Source: Planctomycetaceae bacterium
GTDB taxonomy: Bacteria > Planctomycetota > Planctomycetia > Planctomycetales > Planctomycetaceae
Length of the DNA: 28,368 nt
Reading direction: 5' to 3'
Assembly: GCA_003445035.1 (NCBI GenBank)
Contig: DLVV01000388.1
Coordinates: 12,409 to 40,776 of the forward strand
The notes under the pieces are model-generated. The model was not told where the DNA came from, made no database searches, and worked only from the letters and a program-made list of their open reading frames with translations. How positions within the stretch are numbered: position 1 is the first letter of the stretch; every line of letters begins with the position of its first letter. The translations under genes and the position numbers were made by a program. Positions 1 to 7,760 of this stretch are shown here, in pieces.

Positions 1-1341
1 CAGAATCTCCTCGATCACCGTCTTGCGGTAACCGCCGGGCCCGAAGCTGTTGGGGCCGCCGACCATCAGGAAACCAATCCCCAGGTTTTCGACCGAGTCC
101 TGCAGGGCCCCCATCTGCACCACGTCGAAAGCCTCGACTCCGACGTTGACGAAGATGACCAGGTCGTAGGACATCAACGAGAGCGCGTCGCGGGGGAACT
201 CGTACGCGTTGCGGACGTCCACGCCCCGCTGGTTCTCACGGATCGCCCGGACCAGCGATTCGTGGTCGGCCGGGTTTCCCCGGGGGTCGGTCACCACCAG
301 CACCTTCCCCTCGCCCTCAACGAACAGGTAGTTGAGGACCGTGTTGTTCTCTTTCCAACTGTCGTCACCCTGCTCGACGATGACCGTGGCCGAGTATTCG
401 TAGTAGCCGGCCGAGCGGAGGAAGATCGGGAAGGTGTAACGGCTCTTGCCGGCCGGAAACGTGATCGCCCGCTCGGCGATCGTGCGGTCGTTTTCCTTGA
501 GCACCAGGTTGCCGCTTCCGCTCTTGAGGCTGGAGATCACCACGTCGGCGTCGTAGGGCTCGCCAAGTTTGACGTTGCGAGGCAACTCGAGTTGTTCGAC
601 CCAGACCTCGGACTCGTAGCTGTAGGTGATCGGCATCACGTCAACGGCGATCTCGCGACTCTTGAGTTCATCGAGAATGCCTCTCAGGTCTCCGGCGGTC
701 TCGGTGCCGTCGCTGATCAACACGATTCGGCCCCGGTTTTCGGCCGGCAGCATCGCCGCGGCCAGCGAGAGACTCTGTTCGAGATTGGTCGCGTCCCGAT
801 CGATCAGCGAGTTGAGCAGGATGCCGTCCTCGAGCGGAGTGACTTCAGCCGGTGGCAATTCGACGGCCGAGTTGCGGCCGAAAACGACCAACCCCGCCTG
901 GTCTCCCTCGGGCTTTTTCGACATCGTGCTGGCCACGAATTGCAGGGCCTGGTCCTGGGCGTTCTCGTCGTCAGTCTCGCGGCCGACCGAGTCGGAAATG
1001 TCGACGGTGTACATCACCGCGACCACGTCGCTGGTGCGGACGGCCCGCGGTTCGGCCAACAGCATCACGAACAGGCCGATCAAGGCCAGCCGGGTCCACA
1101 GCGCCACGACGCCGCGGGTGCGGCCCAGTCCACTGCCACCGGCCACGTGCAACCACCAGACCCACGGGGTCAGTAGCATCAACCCGAAAGCTTCCGGCCA
1201 CACGAACAACATCGTGTTCGACAACTCGAGTCCCAGCACCACCGCCGCGTAGACCACCACGAACACCAGCAGCACGACCGCCTGTGACCACTGGAAGGGA
1301 CGCCGGGGACGCGGGAACAGGCGTTGGAGAAAGACGGGCAT
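1..1341 (-). CDS. VWA-domain membrane protein with glutamine-amidotransferase-like fold (3' end outside window)
   Basis: The frame is open from an ATG at 1341 to the left edge, giving 447 residues with no stop. Three hydrophobic segments lie near residues 21-40, 46-66 and 80-97. A von Willebrand A domain follows, with a MIDAS-type D114-x-S116-x-S118 motif (TVDISDS) and a later ISDGTET strand. Near residues 420-447 the sequence FLMVGGPNSFGPGGY resembles the amidotransferase-like domain found at the C-terminus of large bacterial VWA membrane proteins. Such proteins usually sit beside MoxR-type AAA ATPases and DUF58 proteins, which would be outside the window. The start lies 27 bp after the NHL gene's stop, so the two are probably co-transcribed. 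Function is unknown; a role in envelope protein-complex assembly or signalling is inference. Confidence 0.8.
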   Translation of the reverse strand, partial: MPVFLQRLFPRPRRPFQWSQAVVLLVFVVVYAAVVLGLELSNTMLFVWPEAFGLMLLTPWVWWLHVAGGSGLGRTRGVVALWTRLALIGLFVMLLAEPRAVRTSDVVAVMYTVDISDSVGRETDDENAQDQALQFVASTMSKKPEGDQAGLVVFGRNSAVELPPAEVTPLEDGILLNSLIDRDATNLEQSLSLAAAMLPAENRGRIVLISDGTETAGDLRGILDELKSREIAVDVMPITYSYESEVWVEQLELPRNVKLGEPYDADVVISSLKSGSGNLVLKENDRTIAERAITFPAGKSRYTFPIFLRSAGYYEYSATVIVEQGDDSWKENNTVLNYLFVEGEGKVLVVTDPRGNPADHESLVRAIRENQRGVDVRNAYEFPRDALSLMSYDLVIFVNVGVEAFDVVQMGALQDSVENLGIGFLMVGGPNSFGPGGYRKTVIEEIL

Positions 1342-1368
1342 GGCGTGAGCGGTAGGGTAGACGGGTGG

Positions 1369-2301
1369 TCAGAGATCAATCGAGACAAGGCGATGGTTCC
1401 GGGTGTCGGCAACCCAGATGCGACGTTTCGAATCGATAGCCAGTCCCCAGGGAGTGCCGAACTGGTTGCGGCCGGAACCGGTCGAACCGAACCGGCCGAG
1501 CAGGTCTCCTTCGAGGCTGAAGCGGGAAATCCGTCCTGCACCGTACTCAACCACCCACAGGTCCCGGTCGGGACCCAGGGCGATATCGTAAGGATAGTGT
1601 AACCGGCCCGATTCGTCTCGCGTTCCCAGTATCTCCACGAATTGTCCATCACCGTCGAAGACCTGGATGCGATCGTTGAAGGCGTCGACGATGTAGAGTC
1701 GGCCTGCGTGCCAGACCATGCCGCTGGGGCGCTGGAACTCGCCCGGCAGATCTCCGATGCCACCGAAGGTCAACAAGTGCCGCCAGTCCCGGTCGAACTT
1801 CTGAACGCGGTTGGCTCCGCCATATTCCGAAACGAACCGGTGGCCCCGGTCGTCCTCGATCACCGCCACCGGCCAGTAGAAATCTCCGTCATCCTGTCCC
1901 TCCTGGCCGATCATCTGCCGGACCCGGCCGTCTTCGTCGAAGACGACCACCCGGTGATAATGCGTGTCGGCCACTGCGATGTCGCCGTCGGAGAGGACAC
2001 AGATTCCTTCCGGATTTCCCACCTCGCTCTCGGGCATGTTCCATTGCCGTAGCGGATTGCCGTCGCGGTCGAAGACCAGTACGCGGCCGGCGTTGTCGAG
2101 CAGGTACAGCGTGTCGTCGGGCGCTGTGGTGACGGCACGGGGAGCCGGGATTGTCGAGCCGGCGGAAGGAATGGACGTCCGGGTGACCTGGCGAGGCACA
2201 AGCTGGGGATTGTCGGCGTCCGTGCAGCCGACCGGCAATAATGCCGCAATCGCCACGGTCAGCCGAGGGACCACGCTGCCGGGACCAACACCCATAGCCA
2301 T
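1369..2301 (-). CDS. NHL-repeat beta-propeller lipoprotein
   Basis: This is a 310-residue protein. Its N-terminus has a hydrophobic stretch ending in LLPVGC, an imperfect lipobox (Pro at -3), which suggests a lipid-anchored exported protein. The rest is a run of NHL-type blades with the usual pattern of Gly-hydrophobic-Ala/Val-Asp followed by R-hydrophobic-Q/V-hydrophobic-F. Clear examples are GDIAVADTHYHRVVVFD, GRLYIVDAFNDRIQVFD and RRIWVADTRNHRLVSIDL, the last closing the protein. NHL propellers are binding scaffolds, and no catalytic residues are evident. It sits between an importer operon and a VWA gene and is separated from the importer by a hairpin, so it may start its own transcript. 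M1 and M3 are both possible starts, and no strong Shine-Dalgarno sequence is visible. Confidence 0.8.
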   Translation of the reverse strand: MAMGVGPGSVVPRLTVAIAALLPVGCTDADNPQLVPRQVTRTSIPSAGSTIPAPRAVTTAPDDTLYLLDNAGRVLVFDRDGNPLRQWNMPESEVGNPEGICVLSDGDIAVADTHYHRVVVFDEDGRVRQMIGQEGQDDGDFYWPVAVIEDDRGHRFVSEYGGANRVQKFDRDWRHLLTFGGIGDLPGEFQRPSGMVWHAGRLYIVDAFNDRIQVFDGDGQFVEILGTRDESGRLHYPYDIALGPDRDLWVVEYGAGRISRFSLEGDLLGRFGSTGSGRNQFGTPWGLAIDSKRRIWVADTRNHRLVSIDL

Positions 2302-2376
2302 TTCCGGTCAATCACAAACGACCACTGAGAACCATCCACCCTGACACGATTGTACGGTGCGGACCTCGATTCCTTC

Positions 2377-2413
2377 GACCCGGCCGGGGCAGCAATTCGT
2401 CCCCGGACGGGTC
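2377..2413 (-). terminator. GC-rich hairpin at the end of the ABC ATPase gene
   Basis: Positions 2377-2389 and 2401-2413 form a 13-bp stem with one mismatch around an 11-nt loop (2390-2400). The last two bases of the stem on the transcript side belong to the TGA stop codon of the ATPase gene. No U-tract follows, so this is either a U-less intrinsic terminator or an RNA 3'-end stabiliser. It is the only strong hairpin seen between the importer genes and the NHL gene. Confidence 0.5.
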
Positions 2414-3362
2414 AACCGGGGGTGACTCTGCGAGTGATCTTCACTCGGAGATCACTGGTGGGTGGAGCAGAATCGGCCAGGTGCAGGATTGTCCGTTGGT
2501 GATCTCGATCGACCAGTTCCAGGCGGGTCTCGCGGATCGCACCGATGGCGTGCGAGTGCACCACCCGGGCCGGTCCGGACGAGTCGGCTTCGAGCACGAC
2601 ATGTTCGGGCCTCAGGCACATGTTCTCGTCACCCACGGCCCAGGCGATGGCATCCTCCGGTTCGAACCAGTTGACCGGCCCCAGGCATTCGGCCACCTCG
2701 CGGGTCGGGGGGTGCTCATACAGCGTGGCCACATGTCCTTCGGCGATCACCTGCCCGCCGGACAGCACCACCACCCGGTTGGCGTGTCGCAGGGCCTGTT
2801 CGGGCGAATGGGTCGAAAAGACGAGTGAGGTCCCGGATTGACGTGTCTCGTTGACCAGTGATTCCCAGTCCCGATCCAGCCGTGCCGGATCGACGTGGAC
2901 CAGCGGTTCGTCGGCAACCAGCACGTCGGCGTTTGCTGCCAATCCTCTCGCGACGGCCAGTCGGGATCGCTCCCCGGCTGACAATTGACCCGGACGGGTG
3001 TTCTGCAGGTGGTCGAGTCCAAATCGTGCGAGTGTGTCCTGGGAGGATTGTTGTCCGCCGGGTGTCACTGCCTGGAGGTGTTCGTCGACGGTGGCCTGGG
3101 GCCAGAGACCACCGTCGGGAGGGATCCAGAAGAGCGGTAGACGGCCGGTTCCGGTGGGGAGCTGATTCTCGATCCGGCCGTGATGTGGGGACTCGAATCC
3201 GACCAGCAGATTCAGCAGCGAGGTCTTTCCCGCACCGGAAGCCCCCAGCACGGCGGTTCGTCCGGCCACGATGTCGAGATGGTCCACCTTCAGTCGGGGG
3301 CGGACTTCGCCGTCCAGTTGGATTCCCCGGATGGTCCAGAGCCTGGGCTGTGTGTCGACCAT
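2412..3362 (-). CDS. ABC transporter ATP-binding protein, FbpC-like
   Basis: This 316-residue nucleotide-binding subunit would energise import by the permease encoded just upstream. Walker A is GASGAGKT (40-47), the signature is LSAGE (127-131), Walker B is VLVADE (147-152) and the switch His is H185. A C-terminal TOBE-like region contains LRPEHVVLEA near residue 250, as in Fe(III), sulfate and putrescine importers. The Q-loop is odd: aligning PDGGLWPQ with the usual Q-x4-(Y/F)PH places Pro82 where Gln is expected. The chosen ATG overlaps the permease stop in a TGATG junction (3364-3360) and follows a purine-rich AGGGGGG; the frame is open further upstream, but only inside the permease gene. 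Substrate cannot be fixed from the ATPase alone. Confidence 0.85.
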   Translation of the reverse strand: MVDTQPRLWTIRGIQLDGEVRPRLKVDHLDIVAGRTAVLGASGAGKTSLLNLLVGFESPHHGRIENQLPTGTGRLPLFWIPPDGGLWPQATVDEHLQAVTPGGQQSSQDTLARFGLDHLQNTRPGQLSAGERSRLAVARGLAANADVLVADEPLVHVDPARLDRDWESLVNETRQSGTSLVFSTHSPEQALRHANRVVVLSGGQVIAEGHVATLYEHPPTREVAECLGPVNWFEPEDAIAWAVGDENMCLRPEHVVLEADSSGPARVVHSHAIGAIRETRLELVDRDHQRTILHLADSAPPTSDLRVKITRRVTPG

Positions 3363-4879
3363 CAGGTTTCCCCCCTGGGCGGTTTCGCATGCGTTCGGGG
3401 AAGCCGGGAGCCGATGAGAATGGCCGAAAAGGGGACGACGCGGCCGAGAGTCACCAGCAGGCCGACAACCGCCAACGGAACCATCACGACCACCAGCGTG
3501 GTGCTCGACAGCGCCGCATTCCTGCCGAAGTGCATTTGCTGGTACATGCGGTGGGCCACCGAAAGCCACTCCGGTGGGGCCAGCAGTTCATTGAGCGTCA
3601 ATTCGAGGTACCCCCACCAGCACAGCAGGCCGACCATCCAGGCGACGCGTTGACCGAAATGCTGCCAGGCCAATCGCCAGCCGGCGATTCGCTGGGCAGC
3701 GGTCGGAGCGTGTTGCAGCAGCCTGGACAGGTGTGATGATTCCCGGTGAGGCAGCACGGCCAGGAGGACGATGAGCAAAGCGGCTCGGGGCAGTAGCCAA
3801 AGTGATTGGCCGATGATCAGGGTGCCGATCGAATGTCCGAAGCCGGCCGGAGCCATGATCAGTAGAATCCAGGTCAGCAACAGTCCCAGCGAGAGGCTGC
3901 CCAGTAGACCGGGAAGCGAGAGGGCCAGCAGCAGGCCGGGATGCCGACGTCGCAACAGCCAGCCGGCCGTGATGGCGGCTGAGACCGAGATGGCAACTGT
4001 CGGTAGCAGGCTGCGTCCGGCATGGATCAGTGTTGGCCCCAGTCGGTGTTCGTCCCGCCACGCAGAGGCCCAGCCCGGTGCCCCGTCGAAGATCAGGTTT
4101 CCCAGTGGGATGGCCGTTCCCACCACCACCGCCATCGTCAGCCAGGTGGACGCCACACGCTCCCGCCAGCGTGATCGTGGACGCAACCCGGTTGGCCGCC
4201 ACACACCGGGATCTCGGCGAGAAGTCCAGACGAGGACCAGCAGAGGAGACAACATCGCCAGTGAACAGATCAGGGGCAGCCACCCGGATCGCCAAAGGTC
4301 CCAGGGCGACCGCTGACCAAGGCCCTGCAGTGCGATCAGTTCGAACAGCGCATTGGACCAACTCGCTGGAGTCAGTCGTTGGCCGGCGATCACGCGGAAC
4401 AGGGATGCTATCTCGAATTCGTGAAAAATCAGCAGGGCCATCAATCCGAAGGCGGGAATCCGGTTGCGGGCCGGGCCGTACCAGAGGCGTCGTGGCCAAC
4501 CGCAGCAGCGAACCCGGCGAAGCCGGTCGGGTCCGGCCAGTTGTCCGCACCAGGCTGCTGTCGGACCCAGCGGTGGCAAAGGAGCCAAAATCAGCACGAG
4601 AGTGCCGACGGGAACGACCCCGATCAGCAACAGCAGGTCGTAGAACAATTCGTTGAGCGCCGGTTGATGGACCAGGTCGAGCGTGACGTTGGAATAGGCG
4701 TAACCGACCACAAATCCCGGGGTAAGAAACGGGATGGCCAGTGTCAGCAATCTCCTCCGGCGATGACGCGGATTGTCGTTTTCCAGGACCCGGGCCAAAA
4801 CCGCCGCCAAGGGGGTGGCGACCAGCGAGACGGTGATCGCCCGCAGCAGCGTCCAGCCACATTCGGCCTCGAGACTCAT
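3362..4879 (-). CDS. ABC transporter permease, FbpB/ThiP-like fused two-domain type
   Basis: This is a 505-residue, strongly hydrophobic protein with about 11-12 membrane segments in two halves. That matches the duplicated permeases of Fe(III) and thiamine importers of the FbpB/ThiP group. The cytoplasmic EAA loops that contact the ATPase are poorly conserved; the second is probably around LLQHAPTAAQRIAGWRLAW. The start was placed at 4879 because its ATG forms an ATGA overlap with the stop of the binding-protein gene (4879-4876), and an in-frame Met eight codons upstream lies inside that gene. The end overlaps the ATPase start by one base. This tight packing indicates translational coupling of all three importer subunits. 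Confidence 0.82.
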   Translation of the reverse strand: MSLEAECGWTLLRAITVSLVATPLAAVLARVLENDNPRHRRRRLLTLAIPFLTPGFVVGYAYSNVTLDLVHQPALNELFYDLLLLIGVVPVGTLVLILAPLPPLGPTAAWCGQLAGPDRLRRVRCCGWPRRLWYGPARNRIPAFGLMALLIFHEFEIASLFRVIAGQRLTPASWSNALFELIALQGLGQRSPWDLWRSGWLPLICSLAMLSPLLVLVWTSRRDPGVWRPTGLRPRSRWRERVASTWLTMAVVVGTAIPLGNLIFDGAPGWASAWRDEHRLGPTLIHAGRSLLPTVAISVSAAITAGWLLRRRHPGLLLALSLPGLLGSLSLGLLLTWILLIMAPAGFGHSIGTLIIGQSLWLLPRAALLIVLLAVLPHRESSHLSRLLQHAPTAAQRIAGWRLAWQHFGQRVAWMVGLLCWWGYLELTLNELLAPPEWLSVAHRMYQQMHFGRNAALSSTTLVVVMVPLAVVGLLVTLGRVVPFSAILIGSRLPRTHAKPPRGET

Positions 4880-5979
4880 CTTGCGTACTCCGTTCGCAAC
4901 CACGCCAGGCAGGCGGCTCGGGAGGTCCGGAGTTCTTCGAGATGGGCCCCGTCGGCGACCCAGGGGCGGAGACGGCGGACCTCCGCCGGCAGGCTCTCCT
5001 CATCGATCTCGCCCAGCGGAACCTGTCGAGACGGTGAGCGAGCCAGCGCCAATTCGGTCTCGGCACTCAGCAGGAAGTCGACCAGCCGCCGTGCCGCAGA
5101 CAGCCGTTGGGTGCCTTTGACGATCGATACGCTGTTGGGCATGCAGATGGTTCTGCCGTCGGCCAGTCGGATCGGCAGCATGCCCACCGGATGTCCGTCG
5201 TCGAGCCCGACGAAGAAATCGTCGGTGTCCGTCCACCCCAGGTCACATGTGCCGCGGGCGACCAGGTTCTTGACCGTCGCGTTGCCAGGAACCTCGATCA
5301 GGCCTCGGCGGCGACGGTCGACGTGCTGGGCCCTGAGCGTCCGGCCGTTGTCGGCATGCCACAGCAGGCAGTAATGTGTCAGAGTGGTGCCGAATAGCGG
5401 GCGAGCGACCGCCATTCTCGAGAGGTCCCGGGCCGTGACGGCCCGTTCGACCGACTCGACGGTCGCCGGTAACTTCTCGGTGTTGACAATCCAGACTCTC
5501 AGCCTCGCTGCGAATCCGCACCATCGACCGTCGGGATCCTTGAACACTTCGGGAATCCGTCTCCAGCCGCTGCCCTTGTATTCTGCCAACAGATCGTGGG
5601 TCAGCAGGTCGGTTGTTCCCAGAACCTGGTTGTTCCAGAACACGTCGCAGACCCGGGACGATTTTTCTCGGATGAGCCGGTTGACCAACCCCAGGGACTT
5701 GGTGGCCTCGGTGTCGTGACGCACCCGGACGGCGATGCCGGTTTTGCGGGTGAACCGTGCAAGGATCGGTTCGGAGAACAACTGGTCGTGGGAACAATAG
5801 ACGACCAGGGGGTCGGATGCGGGCGGGACCGATGATCCATCGGTGGTGGGTGGAGCCGACGGCGTACAGCCACCACCGGCCAGGCTGACCACGAGCAACA
5901 GGGCCCCAATCGGCGCGCTGGCCGTGGCCCGGCGACGGCGAAAAACGGGGCGGCCCAACGGGTCACTTCTTGGGAGCAT
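4876..5979 (-). CDS. ABC transporter substrate-binding lipoprotein, Fe(III)/FbpA-like family 1
   Basis: This 367-residue protein has an Arg-rich N-terminus, a hydrophobic core and SLAGGGC ending at C38, so it is probably a lipoprotein. The mature part opens with LVVYCSHDQ and continues through ARFTRKTGIAV, DVFWNNQ and WCGFAARLRVWIVNTEKL, the layout of type-2 periplasmic binding proteins of the FbpA/FutA group. Such proteins capture Fe(III) or related oxyanion-type solutes and deliver them to the permease. The ATG at 5979 was preferred because it overlaps the previous gene by only 17 bp and leaves a normal-length signal peptide; longer in-frame starts exist further into that gene. Iron as substrate is inferred from family resemblance; ligand residues were not confirmed. 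Confidence 0.82.
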   Translation of the reverse strand: MLPRSDPLGRPVFRRRRATASAPIGALLLVVSLAGGGCTPSAPPTTDGSSVPPASDPLVVYCSHDQLFSEPILARFTRKTGIAVRVRHDTEATKSLGLVNRLIREKSSRVCDVFWNNQVLGTTDLLTHDLLAEYKGSGWRRIPEVFKDPDGRWCGFAARLRVWIVNTEKLPATVESVERAVTARDLSRMAVARPLFGTTLTHYCLLWHADNGRTLRAQHVDRRRRGLIEVPGNATVKNLVARGTCDLGWTDTDDFFVGLDDGHPVGMLPIRLADGRTICMPNSVSIVKGTQRLSAARRLVDFLLSAETELALARSPSRQVPLGEIDEESLPAEVRRLRPWVADGAHLEELRTSRAACLAWLRTEYAR

Positions 5980-7735
5980 CGTCCGAGTTGGCTGGCGAGT
6001 TGGCTGGAGCAGTCTCATCGAGAGACTGGAAGTACTTCTTGATGCCCTCGATGTATCCCTTGGGGATTTCTTCCTTGTCAATCGCCTCGCTGACACCTTG
6101 CTTGATCGCCTTGACGTTTTTTCTGTATTTCTGCTGGGCATCTCCCGAATCGCTCTGTCCCTTGGTCTTCAGCGACAACAGTACCTTGCCGGCCGTCAGT
6201 GCCGACTTGGAGATCTCGGACGTGAATTTCGTTTTGACCGAGTCGTCCTCGGGGACTTCACCCCCCTTGCCGAATCCACGATTCCCGGTCCCGTCCCCTT
6301 CGGACATCTGTTGGCCGAGTTGTTCCGTCAACTGCTGGTAGAACTCGCGGTAATCATCAAGCGTTTCGGCACTTTCGAGCATCTCGCTGTCGGCCTGGCC
6401 GTTTTCATTGGCCTTCTGGGCCATGCGGGCCGTTTCGATCGCCTTTTCGAGTTCCTGCAGATCGCGGGCGGTCTGGGACAGCTCCTGGAGTTCCTGTTTG
6501 GCGAGTTCCATGGTTTCGGAGAGGTGCTTCTGGGCACTTTTGGCGAGTTCCTTGTCGCCGGACTGCATGGCCTTCATCTGCTGTTTGGCTCGTTTCAGAG
6601 CAGCGGTGAGCGGATGTTTGTCGTCCAACTTCTCAGAGGCGAATGATTGGATGTCTCGGAGCTTCTTTTGCATTTTCTGCGTCAACTCGGATCGCTTTTT
6701 CTCGGCCTCGGGACTGTTGTCACCGTCAAGTTTGGAGAGTTTCTCGAGGTCCTTCTTTATGGACTCGAGTTCTTTCTTGAGGTTGTCGGTGGAACCCTCC
6801 TGCAGCTCCTTGGACCACTTTTCGACCTTGGGAGAATCGATCTGTCCAAATTTCTGGTCGTTGGTGGTGCGGTTGAGCGTCTGCTTGAGCTTGTGGGCAT
6901 CGGCCATCTTGTGCAGGTCGCCGAGTTTCTTGCGTTGCTGATTGAGCAGCTTGCGGTTGGTGTCAGGTGCGGCTGTCGCCATTTTCTTCAAAGCCGCTTT
7001 CAACTCGTCGATCGCCTGCTTGACCTGTGGTGAGTTTTCGTCTTCGTCGTCGCTCAACTGTTCGGCTCGGACCTTCGTCTTGCGGGCTTCCCGTTCAAGT
7101 GCTGTTCTTTGCTGCTTGATCTCGTCGGCCCGAGCGACCTCGTCGAAGGGGTCGAACTGGGGGACAACAAGCACCAGCAGCGCGACGACGGCCAGGGCGA
7201 TGCCCGGTTTCCGGGAGCCTCGTGAAAGCGGCAGGGGGACGACCAGGGCGGGCTGAATGCTGGTGGACCTGGTGATCGCGTTGCGGGCCACCAGGGGCTG
7301 GTAGTTCCCGGCTGATCCGTCCAGCAAGGTCAACGTCAGGAACAGGTCCTTGGTGCCGTGGTGTCGATCGATGACGCGGGCCGCGTCGGATCGAGTGGGT
7401 CGATCGTGCCAGCAGGCGGCTATCAGCAACGACACGGCCACCGCGCCCAGCAGCAGGATCACCGCCAGAACTCCCAGGCCGGCCCAGTCGGCGACCCCGA
7501 TTGTCTGGATGCCAATCAGCCCGGCCGTCGACGTGACCATTTCATCCAGCGGCAGGCTGACAAGACCCGTCAGGCGAACGAACAGAACGGCAACACCCAC
7601 CGCGGTTGAAATCGAGAGGATCAGCGTCGAGAGACGTCGGCCAAACCCGGCCCACCTCAGTCGCGAGGTGACCCGTGAGAGCACGGCGTCAGGACCAGAA
7701 AGGGTTGTCATGTCGCTTGTCTCGAGCAGGGGCAT
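5963..7735 (-). CDS. DUF4175-like membrane protein with long coiled-coil domain
   Basis: This is a 590-residue protein. Hydrophobic segments lie near residues 35-58, 80-110 and 172-190. They are followed by about 300 residues rich in Lys, Glu, Gln and Leu with heptad-like spacing, a predicted coiled coil. Between the second and third segments, RSDAARVIDRHHGTKDLFLT resembles the conserved linker of DUF4175-type proteins. The C-terminus (KGYIEGIKKYFQSLDE) looks conserved and globular. Such proteins commonly accompany VWA/MoxR clusters, and a VWA gene is found at the left end of this window. The ATG at 7735 was used; an in-frame ATG eight codons later is equally possible. The 3' end overlaps the binding-protein gene. 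Molecular function is unknown. Confidence 0.72.
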   Translation of the reverse strand: MPLLETSDMTTLSGPDAVLSRVTSRLRWAGFGRRLSTLILSISTAVGVAVLFVRLTGLVSLPLDEMVTSTAGLIGIQTIGVADWAGLGVLAVILLLGAVAVSLLIAACWHDRPTRSDAARVIDRHHGTKDLFLTLTLLDGSAGNYQPLVARNAITRSTSIQPALVVPLPLSRGSRKPGIALAVVALLVLVVPQFDPFDEVARADEIKQQRTALEREARKTKVRAEQLSDDEDENSPQVKQAIDELKAALKKMATAAPDTNRKLLNQQRKKLGDLHKMADAHKLKQTLNRTTNDQKFGQIDSPKVEKWSKELQEGSTDNLKKELESIKKDLEKLSKLDGDNSPEAEKKRSELTQKMQKKLRDIQSFASEKLDDKHPLTAALKRAKQQMKAMQSGDKELAKSAQKHLSETMELAKQELQELSQTARDLQELEKAIETARMAQKANENGQADSEMLESAETLDDYREFYQQLTEQLGQQMSEGDGTGNRGFGKGGEVPEDDSVKTKFTSEISKSALTAGKVLLSLKTKGQSDSGDAQQKYRKNVKAIKQGVSEAIDKEEIPKGYIEGIKKYFQSLDETAPANSPANSDDAPKK

Positions 7736-7760
7736 ACCGCCAGGAGCAGTCTAGCGTCCG

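Noticed and set aside
262..1176. Long plus-strand open frame of 304 codons
   Set aside because: It lies antisense to the VWA gene, whose minus-strand frame has recognisable domains. The plus-strand product is low-complexity His/Arg-rich and shows no family pattern; it is a shadow of high GC.
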